NCBI GenBank assembly: GCA_934555825.1
Contig: CAKTFJ010000003.1
Location: 124,001-188,000 of the forward strand
Direction of reading: 5' to 3'
Source: an uncultured Hyphomicrobium sp.
GTDB taxonomy: Bacteria; Pseudomonadota; Alphaproteobacteria; Rhizobiales; Hyphomicrobiaceae
Length of the DNA: 64,000 nt
Position 1 is the first letter of the stretch, and every line of letters starts with the position of its first letter. Below, one piece after another: positions 21,462-31,673 of this stretch. Position numbers and translations under genes: made by a program. The notes under the pieces are model-generated. The model ran no database searches. It worked only from the letters and a program-made list of their open reading frames with translations, and was not told where the DNA came from.

Positions 21462-21860
21462 ATGGCAGTGAACGATCCCCTGGGCGATATGCTCACACGC
21501 ATCCGCAACGCGCAGCTCCGTCGCCGCCCGAAGGTGACGACGCCCGCGTCGAACATCCGCGCACGCGTTCTCGACGTGCTCGCCGAAGAAGGCTACATCC
21601 GCGGCTACACGCGCATCGAGCAGAAGGGCAGCTTCCCCGAGTTCGAGATCGAGCTGAAGTATTTCAACGGGCAGCCGGCGATCAAAGAGATCCGTCGTGT
21701 GTCCACGCCCGGCCGGCGCGTTTACTCGCCGGTTCGCGATCTGAAGAGCGTTGCCAATGGTCTCGGCGTCGCAATCCTCTCCACGCCGAAGGGTGTGATG
21801 TCGGATTCGCGCGCCAAGGAAGAGAACGTCGGCGGCGAGATCATCTGCAACGTGTTCTGA
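21462..21860 (+). CDS. rpsH: 30S ribosomal protein S8
   Basis: 132 aa, standard. Central-domain 16S binder. [15 protein letters not shown] and [19 protein letters not shown] are conserved. In E. coli S8 represses the spc operon at the rplE region; no equivalent structure was evaluated here. A GGCCCCGGCC-GGCCGGGGC inverted repeat sits in the 38-nt spacer before rplF. Confidence 0.98.
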   Translation: MAVNDPLGDMLTRIRNAQLRRRPKVTTPASNIRARVLDVLAEEGYIRGYTRIEQKGSFPEFEIELKYFNGQPAIKEIRRVSTPGRRVYSPVRDLKSVANGLGVAILSTPKGVMSDSRAKEENVGGEIICNVF

Positions 21861-21898
21861 GGGAGGCCCCGGCCTGGCCGGGGCTTGAGGAAGTCAGC

Positions 21899-22441
21899 AT
21901 GTCACGCATCGGAAAAAAACCGGTTCCCGTTCCTGCCGCCGTTACGGCGACGGTGAGCGGCCAGACCGTGACCATGAAGGGTTCGAAGGGCGAGCTGTCC
22001 TTCACGCTGCCCGAAGAGCTCAAGGTCGAGAAGACGGACGACGGCATCACGCTCTCCATGGTCGAGGACACCAAGAAGGCGCGCTCCATGTGGGGTATGT
22101 CGCGTTCGATGGTGCAGAACCTGATCACGGGCGTTACCGAGGGCTACACCCACACGCTTGAGATCCACGGCGTCGGCTTTAAGGCGGCGATGAAGGGCAA
22201 GGATCAGCTTACGCTCTCCGTCGGTTTCAGCCATGACGTGGTTCACACCATTCCCGATGGCGTCGACGTCAAGGTCGGCGGCGCCAAGCAGGAGGTCGTG
22301 ACCGTCTCTGGCATCGACAAGCAGCTTGTCGGCCAGGTTGCTGCCGTCATTCGCGCCTCGCGCAAGCCGGAGCCCTATCAGGGCAAGGGCGTGCGCTTCA
22401 AGGGCGAGCACGTCTTCCGCAAGGAAGGCAAGAAGAAGTAG
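21899..22441 (+). CDS. rplF: 50S ribosomal protein L6
   Basis: 180 aa, standard. Binds near the sarcin-ricin loop and factor site. [12 protein letters not shown] and the C-terminal [13 protein letters not shown] are conserved. Confidence 0.98.
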   Translation: MSRIGKKPVPVPAAVTATVSGQTVTMKGSKGELSFTLPEELKVEKTDDGITLSMVEDTKKARSMWGMSRSMVQNLITGVTEGYTHTLEIHGVGFKAAMKGKDQLTLSVGFSHDVVHTIPDGVDVKVGGAKQEVVTVSGIDKQLVGQVAAVIRASRKPEPYQGKGVRFKGEHVFRKEGKKK

Positions 22442-22451
22442 GACCGAGGCT

Positions 22452-22814
22452 ATGGCCAATAAAGACTCACAGTTCGAGAGGCGCCGCGCGCGCGTCCGCC
22501 GGTCGCTGAAGGCCCGGGCCGCGAACCGCCCGCGTCTGAGCATCCACCGCTCTTCGAAGCACATCTACGCTCAGGTCATCGACGACGCTGCGGGCCGCAC
22601 GCTCGCATCCGCTTCGAGCCTCGAGAAGGACCTCAAGGGCTCGCTTAAGACGGGCGCCGACAAGGCTGCTGCTGCCGCGATCGGCAAGCTGGTGGCCGAG
22701 CGGGCTGTCAAGGCGGGCGTCACCGAGGTCGTGTTCGACCGCGGCGGCTACCTCTTCCACGGGCGCGTCAAGGCGCTCGCTGACGCTGCCCGCGAGGGCG
22801 GTCTCAGCTTCTGA
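22452..22814 (+). CDS. rplR: 50S ribosomal protein L18
   Basis: 120 aa. Binds 5S rRNA with L5. It starts at ATG 22452 ([17 protein letters not shown]); the frame is open upstream but overlaps rpl[19 protein letters not shown] and [17 protein letters not shown] are conserved. Confidence 0.97.
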   Translation: MANKDSQFERRRARVRRSLKARAANRPRLSIHRSSKHIYAQVIDDAAGRTLASASSLEKDLKGSLKTGADKAAAAAIGKLVAERAVKAGVTEVVFDRGGYLFHGRVKALADAAREGGLSF

Positions 22815-22830
22815 TGAAAGGAATTTGACA

Positions 22831-23409
22831 GTGGCACGTGGACCTGAAAGAGGGCGCGGACGCGAGCGGGAGCGGGAAGAGCGCGACAGCGAATTTTCCG
22901 ACAAGCTCGTCCATATCAATCGTGTTGCGAAGGTGGTGAAGGGCGGTAAGCGCTTCGGCTTCGCGGCGCTCGTCGTCGTCGGCGACTTGAAGGGCCGCGT
23001 CGGCTTCGGTCACGGCAAGGCGCGTGAGGTGCCGGAGGCGATCCGCAAGGCCACCGAGCAGGCGCGTCGCAGCCTGATCCGCGTGCCGCTGCGCGACTCG
23101 CGCACGCTGCATCATGATAGCGCCGGCCGTCACGGCTCGGGCAAGGTCGTGCTGCGCGCGGCTCCCGCCGGTACGGGCATCATCGCAGGCGGCGCCATGC
23201 GCGCTGTGTTCGAGATGCTGGGCGTGCATGACGTGGTGGCGAAGTCGCTCGGTTCGACCAACCCCTACAACGTCGTGCGTGCCACGTTCGACGCGCTCAA
23301 GGAGCAGGAGAACCCCCGCTCCGTCGCCGCGCGCCGTAATAAGAAGGTTTCCGAGATTGTCTCCCGCCGCCGCGATGGCGTCGATGCTGAGGCTGGCGCC
23401 GAGGCCTGA
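22831..23409 (+). CDS. rpsE: 30S ribosomal protein S5
   Basis: 192 aa from the GTG at 22831, which has AAAGGAA seven nt upstream (a TTG two codons earlier is less well placed). [17 protein letters not shown] and [12 protein letters not shown] are conserved; S5 shapes decoding fidelity and the mRNA entry channel. The N-terminus is Arg/Glu-rich, usual in alphaproteobacteria. Confidence 0.97.
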   Translation: MARGPERGRGREREREERDSEFSDKLVHINRVAKVVKGGKRFGFAALVVVGDLKGRVGFGHGKAREVPEAIRKATEQARRSLIRVPLRDSRTLHHDSAGRHGSGKVVLRAAPAGTGIIAGGAMRAVFEMLGVHDVVAKSLGSTNPYNVVRATFDALKEQENPRSVAARRNKKVSEIVSRRRDGVDAEAGAEA

Positions 23410-23461
23410 TCGGATGGCCGCAAGGCCTCCGTCGGGAGCACGACAAGAAGGTATGTGAGAC

Positions 23462-23659
23462 ATGGCCAAGAAGACGATCACGGTCGAGCAGTACAGAAGC
23501 GCGATCCGCCGGCCTGAGATCCAGACCAAGACCCTGATCGGTCTCGGTCTCAACAAGCTCAACCGCCGCCGCATCCTTGAGGACACGCCGGCCGTGCGCG
23601 GCATGATCGCAAGAGTTCCCCATCTCGTTCGCATCGTCGACGAGACGGGTAAGGCTTAA
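23462..23659 (+). CDS. rpmD: 50S ribosomal protein L30
   Basis: 65 aa, standard. [16 protein letters not shown] and [11 protein letters not shown] are diagnostic. Located between rpsE and rplO as usual. Confidence 0.97.
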   Translation: MAKKTITVEQYRSAIRRPEIQTKTLIGLGLNKLNRRRILEDTPAVRGMIARVPHLVRIVDETGKA

Positions 23660-23742
23660 GGCATCGATTGGCGCCGGGTCGCGATCCGGCACAGAGATGA
23701 ATGTCTCCGTATGAGAGAGACGAACTGAGGAGCTTCGGGTCC

Positions 23743-24276
23743 ATGCGGCTCAACGAGATTAAGGACAACCCGGGCGCGCGTAAGACGCGCGTGCGTATCG
23801 GCCGGGGCATCGGCTCGGGCGTCGGCAAGACGGGCGGCCGCGGCGGCAAGGGCCAGACGGCGCGCTCGGGCGTGGCGATCGGCGGCTTCGAAGGCGGCCA
23901 GATGCCCCTCCACCGCCGCCTGCCCAAGCGCGGCTTCAACAAGTGGAACCGCAAGGACTGGAACGAGATCAACATCGGCGCGCTCCAGCGTGCGGTCGAT
24001 GAGGGCAAGCTGAAGGCTGGCCAGGACGTGGACGTGACGGCGCTTGTCGACGCGGGCATCCTGCGCCGCGCCAAGGACGGCCTGCGCCTCCTCGGCACCG
24101 GCGAGATCACGGCGAAGCTGGCGCTCACGGTGAACCACGCCTCCGCGAAAGCGAAAGAGGCCATCGAGAAGGCCGGCGGCTCGGTCAGCATCATCGAGAA
24201 GAAGGTGCTTGCCGACGACGTGGCGAAGCGCGAAAAGTCGGCTGCCAAGAAGGCCGCCGCCAAGACGGGCAAGTAA
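23743..24276 (+). CDS. rplO: 50S ribosomal protein L15
   Basis: 177 aa from ATG 23743 ([14 protein letters not shown]), with AGGAG ten nt upstream; an ATG at 23701 is in frame but not conserved. [19 protein letters not shown] and [17 protein letters not shown] are diagnostic. The C-terminus is a Lys/Ala tail. A 286-nt spacer follows before secY. Confidence 0.97.
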   Translation: MRLNEIKDNPGARKTRVRIGRGIGSGVGKTGGRGGKGQTARSGVAIGGFEGGQMPLHRRLPKRGFNKWNRKDWNEINIGALQRAVDEGKLKAGQDVDVTALVDAGILRRAKDGLRLLGTGEITAKLALTVNHASAKAKEAIEKAGGSVSIIEKKVLADDVAKREKSAAKKAAAKTGK

Positions 24277-24405
24277 CGGAAAGTCGGGCCTTACTGCCGG
24301 ATCCGTCTCGAGCGGTCCGGCGGATAGGCCTGCGCGGCATTTTTGCCGTGTGTGGCCTCGACTGAGGCCCGCCCCGTTACCAAGTAAGGTCCGCCACGGA
24401 ATAAA

Positions 24406-24430
24406 GGGCCGCCGTGGGGTAGGGCGGCCC
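24406..24430 (+). other. Hairpin in rplO-secY spacer
   Basis: GGGCCGCC pairs with GGCGGCCC around a nine-nt loop, inside an unusually long (286-nt) GC-rich spacer with no credible gene. There is no T-run, so termination is not indicated. It could mark a secondary promoter/leader for secY-adk or an RNA-processing site. Confidence 0.4.
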
Positions 24431-24562
24431 GGATCATGATCGGATGTGGCTACCCGGGCCGCAGCGTATCAAGGTCCGAGAAGATGATTGGGCGCACGGT
24501 TGCCATGGGAGGCGGCCAGGCGTCTTGCCCTCAGGGCTTACGGGAAGCCGGGAGAGAACGAC

Positions 24563-25927
24563 ATGGTATCCGCTGCCGAGCAGCTTGCCGCAAACCTCAA
24601 CCTCGGCGCCTTCGCCAAGGCCGAGGATTTGAAGAAGCGCATCTGGTTCACACTGGCTGCGCTCGTCGTCTACCGCTTCGGCACGTTCATTCCGATTCCC
24701 GGCATCGATGCACAGGCTTTCGCCGCCGCGTTCCAATCGCAGGCGGGCGGCATTCTCGGCATGTTCAACGTGTTCGCCGGCGGCGCCGTCGAGCGTATGG
24801 CGATCTTCGCCTTGAACATCATGCCCTACATCTCTGCCTCCATCATCATGCAGCTGATGAGCTCGATGAACCCGAAGCTCGCCGCGCTGAAGAAGGAAGG
24901 CGAGTCGGGCCGCAAGCAGATCAACCAATACACCCGCTATCTCACGCTGGTGCTCGCAGCCTTCCAGGCTTACGGCATCGCGATCGGCCTTGAAGGATCG
25001 CGCTCGGAAGCCGGCTCCGTCGTCATGGATCCCGGCTGGTTCTTCCGCGTCACCACCGTCATCACGCTGGTCGGCGGCACGATGTTCCTGATGTGGCTCG
25101 GCGAGCAGATCACGCAGCGCGGCGTCGGCAACGGTATCTCGCTTATCATCTTCGCCGGTATCGTGGCGGGTATGCCGTCCGCGATCGTCGGCCTCTTCGA
25201 GATGGCCCGCACGGGCGCCCTCTCGACGTTCTTCCTGCTCGCGCTGATTATTCTGATGCTGATCGTGACGGCGGTCATCGTCTTCGTCGAGCGAGCGCAA
25301 CGCCGATTGCTCATTCAGTATCCGAAGCGCCAGGTTGGCAACCGCATGTTCCAGGGCGATGCCTCGCATCTTCCCCTGAAGCTGAACTCCGCGGGTGTCA
25401 TTCCGCCGATCTTCGCGTCGTCCCTGCTTCTGCTTCCCATCACGGGCGCCTCGTTCCAGGCAGCCGGTGGCGGCGGGCCTGAGTGGCTGCAGTGGCTCGT
25501 TGCGGCCCTCGGCCGCGGCACGGCGCTGCACATTCTCGTCTATGTGTCGTTCATCGTCTTCTTCGCGTTCTTCTACACCGCGGTCGTCTTCAACCCGAAG
25601 GACACGGCCGACAACCTGAGGAAGCACGGCGGCTTCATTCCCGGCATCCGCCCCGGCGAGAAGACGGCAGAATACATCGACTACGTCCTGACCCGCATCA
25701 CGGTGGTCGGCGCGATTTACCTGGCAGCCGTCTGCGTCATGCCTGAGCTGCTGACCTCCTACGCGGCCGTGCCGTTCTACTTCGGTGGTACGTCGCTGCT
25801 CATCGCGGTCAGCGTCACCATGGATACGGTCGCTCAGATCCAGAGCCATCTTCTGGCCCATCAGTACGAGGGCTTGATCAAAAAGGCGAAGCTCAGAGGC
25901 GCGACGACGCCACGGGGACGTCGATGA
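24563..25927 (+). CDS. secY: SecY preprotein translocase channel subunit
   Basis: 454 aa with ten membrane segments, the central pore of the Sec translocon. [26 protein letters not shown] and the cytoplasmic loop [16 protein letters not shown] are conserved. I start at ATG 24563 (GGGAGAG upstream), not at in-frame codons further upstream. Stop overlaps the adk start by four bases (ATGA). Confidence 0.98.
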   Translation: MVSAAEQLAANLNLGAFAKAEDLKKRIWFTLAALVVYRFGTFIPIPGIDAQAFAAAFQSQAGGILGMFNVFAGGAVERMAIFALNIMPYISASIIMQLMSSMNPKLAALKKEGESGRKQINQYTRYLTLVLAAFQAYGIAIGLEGSRSEAGSVVMDPGWFFRVTTVITLVGGTMFLMWLGEQITQRGVGNGISLIIFAGIVAGMPSAIVGLFEMARTGALSTFFLLALIILMLIVTAVIVFVERAQRRLLIQYPKRQVGNRMFQGDASHLPLKLNSAGVIPPIFASSLLLLPITGASFQAAGGGGPEWLQWLVAALGRGTALHILVYVSFIVFFAFFYTAVVFNPKDTADNLRKHGGFIPGIRPGEKTAEYIDYVLTRITVVGAIYLAAVCVMPELLTSYAAVPFYFGGTSLLIAVSVTMDTVAQIQSHLLAHQYEGLIKKAKLRGATTPRGRR

Positions 25928-26526
25928 AGCTCATTCTTCTCGGGCCTCCGGGCGCCGGCAAAGGCACGCAGGCCGAAGCGCTGGCACGCCGTAAGGGCCT
26001 GGTACAACTCTCCACCGGCGACATGCTGCGCGCCGCGGTCAAGGCCGGCACGGAAATCGGGCGCCAGGCCGAGGCGGTGATGAAAAGCGGCGGCCTCGTC
26101 TCGGACGAGATCGTGATCGGCATCATCGCCGAGCGCATCGGCCAGCCCGACTGTGCCAACGGTTTCATCCTCGACGGCTTCCCGCGCACGCTCAAGCAGG
26201 CCGAGGCGCTGGATCAACTTCTCATCTCTCGCCACACGGGTCTCGATCAGGTGATCGAGCTCAAGGTGGACGACACGGCCCTCCTGTCGCGCATCGAGAA
26301 TCGTGCGCGCGAGACCGTGGCGGCAGGCGGCACCGTTCGTGCCGACGACAATGCTGAGGCGCTGAAAACGCGCCTCTGGGCTTACTACCGGGAGACGGCT
26401 CCCCTGATCGGGTACTACTTCGCCCAGGGGAAGCTGCGCCAGGTGGACGGCATGGCCTCGATTTCCGAGGTGGCCCAGCAAATCGACGCTCTCCTTGAGG
26501 GCGGAGAAAAGATGTCTCAGAGCTAA
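25924..26526 (+). CDS. adk: Adenylate kinase
   Basis: 200 aa, the short-LID form common in alphaproteobacteria (no zinc-finger LID). P-loop [20 protein letters not shown] and DGFPRTLKQ are conserved. It equilibrates ATP+AMP with 2 ADP. Coupled to secY by ATGA overlap. A 182-nt gap to rpsM follows, with a promoter-like element. Confidence 0.98.
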   Translation: MKLILLGPPGAGKGTQAEALARRKGLVQLSTGDMLRAAVKAGTEIGRQAEAVMKSGGLVSDEIVIGIIAERIGQPDCANGFILDGFPRTLKQAEALDQLLISRHTGLDQVIELKVDDTALLSRIENRARETVAAGGTVRADDNAEALKTRLWAYYRETAPLIGYYFAQGKLRQVDGMASISEVAQQIDALLEGGEKMSQS

Positions 26527-26534
26527 GGCGCAGG

Positions 26535-26563
26535 TTGACGAAGGTTTATGACCAAGCTACAAC
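26535..26563 (+). promoter_or_regulatory. Candidate internal promoter ahead of rpsM
   Basis: TTGACG at 26535-26540 and TACAAC at 26558-26563 with 17-nt spacing, in a 182-nt AT-richer gap after adk. It could give the alpha group (rpsM-rpsK-rpoA-rplQ) independent transcription. Confidence 0.35.
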
Positions 26564-26708
26564 ACCGCGCTTTCAGGACGATGAAGCGGAAGGACTGTTC
26601 CGTGCGGCGATCTTCGCCCGGATCAGGTCTTTTCGCATTTTTTCGTTTAATAACAACTATATGTCGCCGCGCCTCTGCGGCCGATGAGCTAGCCTCCAGG
26701 AGAGAGAT

Positions 26709-27080
26709 GTGGCGCGCATAGCAGGTGTGAACATCCCCACGGGGAAGCGCGTGGTGATCGCGCTCCAGTATATTCACGGCATTGGCCCGAAGTTCGCAGG
26801 CGAGATCTGCAACCGCGTCGGCATTCCGGCCGAGCGTCGCGTGAACCAGCTGACTGACGCCGAAGTGCTCCAGATTCGTGAGACGATCGACCGCGATTAC
26901 GTGGTCGAGGGCGACCTTCGTCGCGAAGTTTCCATGAATATCAAGCGGTTGATGGACCTCGGCTGCTACCGTGGCCTGCGTCACCGCAAGGGCCTGCCGG
27001 TGCATGGCCAGCGGACTCACACCAACGCACGGACCCGCAAGGGCCCGGCGAAGCCGATTGCCGGCAAGAAGAAGGCGTAA
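26709..27080 (+). CDS. rpsM: 30S ribosomal protein S13
   Basis: 123 aa, starting at GTG 26709 preceded by [27 protein letters not shown] and the C-terminal [14 protein letters not shown] are conserved. Contacts P-site tRNA. rpmJ and rpsD, which share the alpha operon in E. coli, are absent here. Confidence 0.97.
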   Translation: MARIAGVNIPTGKRVVIALQYIHGIGPKFAGEICNRVGIPAERRVNQLTDAEVLQIRETIDRDYVVEGDLRREVSMNIKRLMDLGCYRGLRHRKGLPVHGQRTHTNARTRKGPAKPIAGKKKA

Positions 27081-27185
27081 CCAGCATAGGGGCGTTTGCG
27101 GCCACTTTGCCGGTTCGCCCCGCTTCGGCCGTCCCGAGACGGCGAACAGGAATTGGCCCCGCGGGGCCTGGGAGTTGAGATTACC

Positions 27186-27581
27186 ATGGCGAAAGAGCAG
27201 GCACGGACCAAGATTCGGCGCCGGGAAAAGAAGAACATCACGTCCGGCGTGGCTCACGTGAACGCTTCGTTCAACAACACGATGATCACCATCACGGACG
27301 CGCAGGGCAATACGCTGTCCTGGTCGTCGGCCGGCACGATGGGCTTCAAGGGCTCGCGCAAGTCGACGCCGTTCGCGGCGCAGATGGCTGCCGAGGACGC
27401 GGGCAAGAAGGCCATGGAGCACGGCATGAAGGTGCTCGAAGTCGAGGTGTGCGGCCCGGGCTCCGGCCGCGAGTCGGCCCTGCGCGCGCTGCAGGCCGTC
27501 GGCTTCCAGATCACCTCCATTCGCGACGTGACGCCGATCCCCCACAACGGCTGCCGTCCGCGCAAGCGCCGCCGCGTTTAA
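27186..27581 (+). CDS. rpsK: 30S ribosomal protein S11
   Basis: 131 aa from ATG 27186 ([17 protein letters not shown]). [19 protein letters not shown] and [18 protein letters not shown] are diagnostic; part of the 30S platform. The frame is open upstream, but that part is not conserved. Confidence 0.98.
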   Translation: MAKEQARTKIRRREKKNITSGVAHVNASFNNTMITITDAQGNTLSWSSAGTMGFKGSRKSTPFAAQMAAEDAGKKAMEHGMKVLEVEVCGPGSGRESALRALQAVGFQITSIRDVTPIPHNGCRPRKRRRV

Positions 27582-27722
27582 GGCGAAGCGGGCTCCAGGC
27601 CTTTCCGGACGGGTAGAACAGCGGCCGCCACGCTCCCGTCCTGGGCCCGGGCCCATCCTCTGTTGGAAGAAGCGTGCCGCGCTTGGGCGAGGCGGCACCC
27701 AGAACCGCTACGAGGAACCCCC

Positions 27723-28748
27723 GTGTCGAACGTACTTCAGAAGAACTGGCAAGATCTGATCAAGCCGTCGAAGCTCGAGATCACCTCGGGCCGCGACCGC
27801 ACCCGCACCGCGACCCTTGTCGCCGAGCCGCTCGAGCGTGGCTTTGGGATGACTCTGGGCAACGCGCTCCGTCGTGTACTCCTCTCCTCCCTTCAGGGCG
27901 CGGCTATCAAGTCCGTGCAGATTGACGGCGTGCTCCATGAGTTCTCCTCGATCCCGGGCGTGCGCGAGGACGTGACGAGCATCGTCTTGAACATCAAGGA
28001 AATCGCACTCCGCGTCCATTCGGACGGCGTGAAGCGCATGGTCCTCAAGAAGGACGGGCCGGGTCCGGTTCGTGCCGGCGACATCGAGACCGGCTCCGAG
28101 GTCGAGATCCTGAACCCCGACCACGTCATCTGCCACCTCGACCAGGGCGCGCAGATCCGCATGGAGTTCACCGCCGACATGGGCAAGGGCTACGTCCCTG
28201 CCGAGCGCAACCGCCCGGACGACGCGCCGATCGGCCTGATCCCGGTCGACAGCCTTTACACGCCGGTCACCAAGGTCTCTTACAAGGTCGAGAACACGCG
28301 CGAAGGCCAGATCCTCGACTATGACAAGCTGACCATGACGGTCGAGACCGACGGCTCGGTGAAGGCCGAGGATGCCGTGGCACTCGCCGCGCGCATCCTG
28401 CAGGATCAGCTTGCCGTCTTCATCAACTTCGAAGAGCCGAAGAAGGCCGTCGAGGAGCGTAGCCATCCGGAACTCGCCTTCAACGCCGCGCTCTTGAAGA
28501 AGGTGGACGAGCTCGAACTCTCGGTCCGCTCGGCGAACTGCTTGAAGAACGACAACATCGTCTACATCGGCGACCTGATCCAGAAGACGGAAGCCGAGAT
28601 GCTGCGCACGCCGAACTTCGGCCGCAAGTCGCTCAACGAGATCAAGGAAGTGCTCGCGGGCATGGGCCTCCACCTCGGCATGGAAGTGCCGAATTGGCCG
28701 CCGGACAACATCGAAGAGCTGGCCAAGCGCTTCGAGGATCAGTACTAG
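27723..28748 (+). CDS. rpoA: RNA polymerase alpha subunit
   Basis: 341 aa from GTG 27723 (GAGGAA upstream). The N-terminal dimerisation domain has [19 protein letters not shown]; the C-terminal domain has [14 protein letters not shown] and [12 protein letters not shown] for UP-element DNA and activators. Followed by a 223-nt spacer with two tandem hairpin repeats before rplQ. Confidence 0.98.
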   Translation: MSNVLQKNWQDLIKPSKLEITSGRDRTRTATLVAEPLERGFGMTLGNALRRVLLSSLQGAAIKSVQIDGVLHEFSSIPGVREDVTSIVLNIKEIALRVHSDGVKRMVLKKDGPGPVRAGDIETGSEVEILNPDHVICHLDQGAQIRMEFTADMGKGYVPAERNRPDDAPIGLIPVDSLYTPVTKVSYKVENTREGQILDYDKLTMTVETDGSVKAEDAVALAARILQDQLAVFINFEEPKKAVEERSHPELAFNAALLKKVDELELSVRSANCLKNDNIVYIGDLIQKTEAEMLRTPNFGRKSLNEIKEVLAGMGLHLGMEVPNWPPDNIEELAKRFEDQY

Positions 28749-28751
28749 ACC

Positions 28752-28797
28752 ACGATCGCCTCAGGCCCTATCAGCCTGAGGCGTGAATCGTCGGTCT
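28752..28797 (+). repeat. Hairpin repeat copy A (rpoA-rplQ spacer)
   Basis: ACGAT (28752-28756) + CGCCTCAGGC (28757-28766), loop CCTATCA, then GCCTGAGGCG (28774-28783), bulge TGA, ATCGT (28787-28791), then CGGTCT. That is a 15-bp stem with a 3-nt bulge. Copy B follows 59 bp later; copies C and D lie at 37.3 kb with base changes that keep the pairing. Confidence 0.9.
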
Positions 28798-28810
28798 GAC
28801 GAAAGAGGCC

Positions 28811-28856
28811 ACGATCGCCTCAGGCCCTATCAGCCTGAGGCGTGAATCGTCGGTCT
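28811..28856 (+). repeat. Hairpin repeat copy B (rpoA-rplQ spacer)
   Basis: Identical to copy A over the 46-nt unit, 59 bp downstream. The spacer between units includes CGAAAGAGGCC, a string that recurs next to copy D. Both copies should be transcribed within the rpoA-rplQ mRNA. No T-run follows. Confidence 0.9.
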
Positions 28857-28971
28857 GAATGAAATAAGCTTTGGTGATGGGCAGTAGGTCGAAAACCTGC
28901 TGCCCTTCGCCCACGAACGAGGTGAGGCCGAAGAACCTCCCCGTAACAACCTAAGAGAAAGAGATAGAGAT

Positions 28972-29397
28972 ATGCGACACAAGAAGTTGGGGCGGAAGTT
29001 TAACCGCGACAGCTCCCACCGCCAGGCCATGTTCTCCAACATGGCGGCTGCCCTCATCAAGCACGAGCAGATCGTGACCACGCTGCCGAAGGCCAAAGAC
29101 CTGAAGCGCGTGATCGACAAGTACATCACGCTTGCCAAGCGCGGTGACCTGAACTCGCGCCGTCTCGCCGCCGCGCGTCTGCGCGACGAAGAGCAGGCGA
29201 AGAAGCTCTTCGACGTGCTCGGCCCCCGTTACAAAGATCGCGCTGGCGGTTACTCGCGCGTGCTGAAGGCCGGCTTCCGTCATGGCGACAGCGCACCGCG
29301 CGCGGTTATCGAACTCGTCGACCGCGATGAGTCGGTGAAGGGCGCCGAGGATCGCGCGCGCCACGAAGCGCAGAAGGCAGCCGAAGAGAACGCATAA
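28972..29397 (+). CDS. rplQ: 50S ribosomal protein L17
   Basis: 141 aa. [20 protein letters not shown] and the [10 protein letters not shown] motif are diagnostic. Located at the tunnel exit. Last gene of the ribosomal block, ended by the strong terminator at 29428-29460. Confidence 0.98.
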   Translation: MRHKKLGRKFNRDSSHRQAMFSNMAAALIKHEQIVTTLPKAKDLKRVIDKYITLAKRGDLNSRRLAAARLRDEEQAKKLFDVLGPRYKDRAGGYSRVLKAGFRHGDSAPRAVIELVDRDESVKGAEDRARHEAQKAAEENA

Positions 29398-29427
29398 AGT
29401 CTCGCGTTCGGCTCGATACGGATCACG

Positions 29428-29460
29428 AAAACGGCCCCGCATGTTTGCGGGGCCGTTTTT
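29428..29460. terminator. Strong bidirectional terminator after rplQ
   Basis: AAAACGGCCCCGCA (29428-29441) pairs perfectly over 14 bp with 29446-29459 around a TGTT loop, with a T-run at the end and A-run at the start. It serves rplQ rightward and the convergent cupin gene leftward. Confidence 0.95.
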
Positions 29461-29479
29461 CTTTGAGCGAACGCGAGTG

Positions 29480-29938
29480 TCAGGAAGCGACGAGCGTGGA
29501 TTCCTGCGGCTGCTGTGCCTCGAACAGCGCCTTGAACTCCGCCATGCCGAAAGTCGCCACTGTGTTAAGCCCGTCATCCAGGATCTCGTACACGAGGCTC
29601 TCGACGTTCCGGTTTGAGAAGAACGCGATCACGTCCTGGTCGCCGCCGCCCTCCGTATGCGGCTCGCCGTCTGCGCGTCCGATGACGTAGCTGCCGACGG
29701 GCCGGATCTCCTTGAGCGTGCCGTCCGCCCGGTAGATGCGCAGCTCTCCCTGCAGCACGAGCGTGATGTAATCCGCCTTGTGCCGGTGCAGCGCGATCTT
29801 GGAGTTCGCGTCGAACTTGAAAAGGATGTCGACGATCCGCTTCGTCTCGTCCACGGCACAGATGTGATAGGCGACGTGATCGAGGCCATCGATTGTGTTC
29901 CAGCGGACGTTGCGGACGTCGAAAGGAAGCGTGCTCAT
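29480..29938 (-). CDS. Cupin-domain protein (ChrR-like fold)
   Basis: 152 aa from ATG 29938 (GAAAGGAAG region). A single cupin barrel: ALHRHKADYITLVLQGELRI carries the HxH metal pair, and the second motif PHTEGGGDQD follows. It resembles the cupin part of ChrR anti-sigma factors and dihydroxyacetophenone-dioxygenase-like proteins, but there is no N-terminal zinc anti-sigma domain, so function is open. Divergent from an AraC regulator 139 nt away, its most likely regulator. Confidence 0.75.
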   Translation of the reverse strand: MSTLPFDVRNVRWNTIDGLDHVAYHICAVDETKRIVDILFKFDANSKIALHRHKADYITLVLQGELRIYRADGTLKEIRPVGSYVIGRADGEPHTEGGGDQDVIAFFSNRNVESLVYEILDDGLNTVATFGMAEFKALFEAQQPQESTLVAS

Positions 29939-30077
29939 GCGTGCGGTTCTCCCGTGGTGTCGGCGTCTCGGTGCGGCTCCCCGCATCCGGTTTTTTTCAT
30001 AACGCCAACGTGACTTGTTCGCGCCGAGCCCGCTTGCCATTTTGCGCCAGTTCCGGACGATACCGCCGGAGGATCCC

Positions 30078-31088
30078 ATGGCGCCCCGTCTCTCGGGTTT
30101 CACACGCGCAGCGTCGCTCGGCCCCATCGCCGATTTTATGGATCGGCAGGGCGGAAACATTACGCGCGTGCTTTCGGACGTCGATCTTCCGTTCGCCCTG
30201 CTCGATCAGCCCGCGATCGTCGTTCCTTTGCGCGAGCAGTTTCGCTTTCTCGAACGCGCCGCGAGAGAGACCGGAGACTGTCATTTCGGCGCGCGCCTCG
30301 GGCAAGCCGTTACGAGTCCAAATCTCAGTGCATATGGTGCGTGGGTCTGCCGGGGCGAGACGCTGCGAGAGGCCATGACGCGCGCCCACGCCGGTCTCGC
30401 AGTGATGCTTCAGACGTCGACCAATCTCTACGTGGCGCGTGAGGGGACGCGCGTGCGTTGGTCCATCGAGTTTGTAGAGCCGGAGACGGAAGGCCGCCAT
30501 CACAACGAGCTTCTCGGCATCGGCTACATGATGGATGTCGTTCGCGTCTATGCGGGGCCGAAATGGCGCCCGCACGCAGTGATGACGGCACAGCCGCGCG
30601 GAGACTCACGTGCGGAACTCGAGTTCATCTTCGGCACGAACGTGTCCCACGGCGATTCCACGCCGTCGTTCACGTTCGATGCATCGCTGCTGGATTGTGG
30701 GCTCAAGCCCGCAGGCAGGAAACAGAACGAGGCAAGCGCCGACGAGGAGCCGAAGCTTCCACACGAGAACGATGACGTCGCCACGATTGCGGCTGTTATC
30801 GATCTGGCTGGGCACGAGGACTATCCCCGCATCGAATGGGTGGCCGGAAAGCTCGGGATGACGCGCCGCTCTCTGCAGCGCCGCCTCGCGTCGCATGGGA
30901 CGAGCTTCGTCGAGTTGACGGAAGCGACATTGCAGCGCCGCGCGAAAGCGTTGCTACGGGAGGACGAGCGCGCGATCACCGACATCGCTTTTGAGCTTGG
31001 CTATCGCGATCCCGCCCATTTTACGCGGGCCTTCCGGCGCTGGACTGGCATGGCGCCGACGGCCTTTCGCGCTGCCAACGGCCTTTAG
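30078..31088 (+). CDS. AraC-family transcriptional regulator
   Basis: 336 aa from ATG 30078, with an excellent GGAGGATCCC ribosome-binding site. The N-terminal ~200 residues form an arabinose-binding-like (OruR/ArgR-type) ligand domain. The C-terminal ~95 residues hold two helix-turn-helix motifs, WVAGKLGMTRRSLQRRL and ITDIAFELGYRDPAHFTRAF. Divergent from the cupin gene, it probably controls that gene and itself. Effector unknown. Confidence 0.88.
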   Translation: MAPRLSGFTRAASLGPIADFMDRQGGNITRVLSDVDLPFALLDQPAIVVPLREQFRFLERAARETGDCHFGARLGQAVTSPNLSAYGAWVCRGETLREAMTRAHAGLAVMLQTSTNLYVAREGTRVRWSIEFVEPETEGRHHNELLGIGYMMDVVRVYAGPKWRPHAVMTAQPRGDSRAELEFIFGTNVSHGDSTPSFTFDASLLDCGLKPAGRKQNEASADEEPKLPHENDDVATIAAVIDLAGHEDYPRIEWVAGKLGMTRRSLQRRLASHGTSFVELTEATLQRRAKALLREDERAITDIAFELGYRDPAHFTRAFRRWTGMAPTAFRAANGL

Positions 31089-31094
31089 CCCGCA

Positions 31095-31562
31095 CTAAAG
31101 CTCGCCGCTGAGCACGAATGGGCGATGCTGATAGACGACGTCGGAGACCTTCCAGCTATCGCCCGTCTTCGTCATCTTCAGATCGATGATCCGGCTCTCG
31201 CCCATGTTCTTGAAGGTTGCGCGGCCCGTCGCGGCGTCTCCGCTCGTGTCTACGACATCGAGGTCGATATCGCGGATTTCGCAGTCCTGCCCGTCGACCA
31301 GGATGTCGAAACCGAGGTCGCCCGATTCCATCGCCGCCGTGAAATCTTGTGCGAGCTTGGGCGTAAAGTAGGTCTCGGCAATGGCGTAGATGTCGTACGG
31401 CGGACCTTGAGCGTCACCGCCGCACGTGGCCTCGACCTGCCCGAAGATTTCGTCGAGGACAACCTGGGGGTCGCTCCCGCCTGCAGCGGCGGGAAACGGG
31501 AAGGGCGCCATCAGAACGGCGAAGGCGGTCGACCGAGCGAGAGGGCCAAAACGACGGATCAT
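31095..31562 (-). CDS. Secreted hypothetical protein (DUF3828-like)
   Basis: 155 aa from ATG 31562 (GGGAGG ten nt upstream; a GTG/ATG-type start at 31604 is in frame). The signal peptide ends near FPFPAAAGG. The mature part has an alpha-beta pattern with ETYFTPKLAQDF and DSWKVSDVVY, resembling DUF3828/NTF2-like secreted domains. Its stop is six nt from the convergent AraC gene. Function unknown. Confidence 0.7.
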   Translation of the reverse strand: MIRRFGPLARSTAFAVLMAPFPFPAAAGGSDPQVVLDEIFGQVEATCGGDAQGPPYDIYAIAETYFTPKLAQDFTAAMESGDLGFDILVDGQDCEIRDIDLDVVDTSGDAATGRATFKNMGESRIIDLKMTKTGDSWKVSDVVYQHRPFVLSGEL

Positions 31563-31673
31563 CACGTGCAAGCCTCCCAGTTGAACGGATAGGCCGTGTG
31601 TCAATCGAAGATTAGCGCATCTGAGAGGATCTGCCGCAACGGGATTATTGAACGCGATAGAACTGCGTGCCGG

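Noticed and set aside
24434..25861. Antisense open frame opposite secY (about 475 codons)
   Set aside because: Charge-biased translation typical of the reverse strand of a membrane-protein gene; no ribosome-binding site or motif.
28752..28856. Tandem repeats considered as a CRISPR array
   Set aside because: Only two copies per locus, strongly palindromic along the whole unit, and the short spacers are related to each other rather than unique; no cas genes.
28752..28856. Tandem hairpins considered as rho-independent terminators of rpoA
   Set aside because: No T-run follows either stem and rplQ immediately downstream needs readthrough; a strong terminator exists after rplQ instead.
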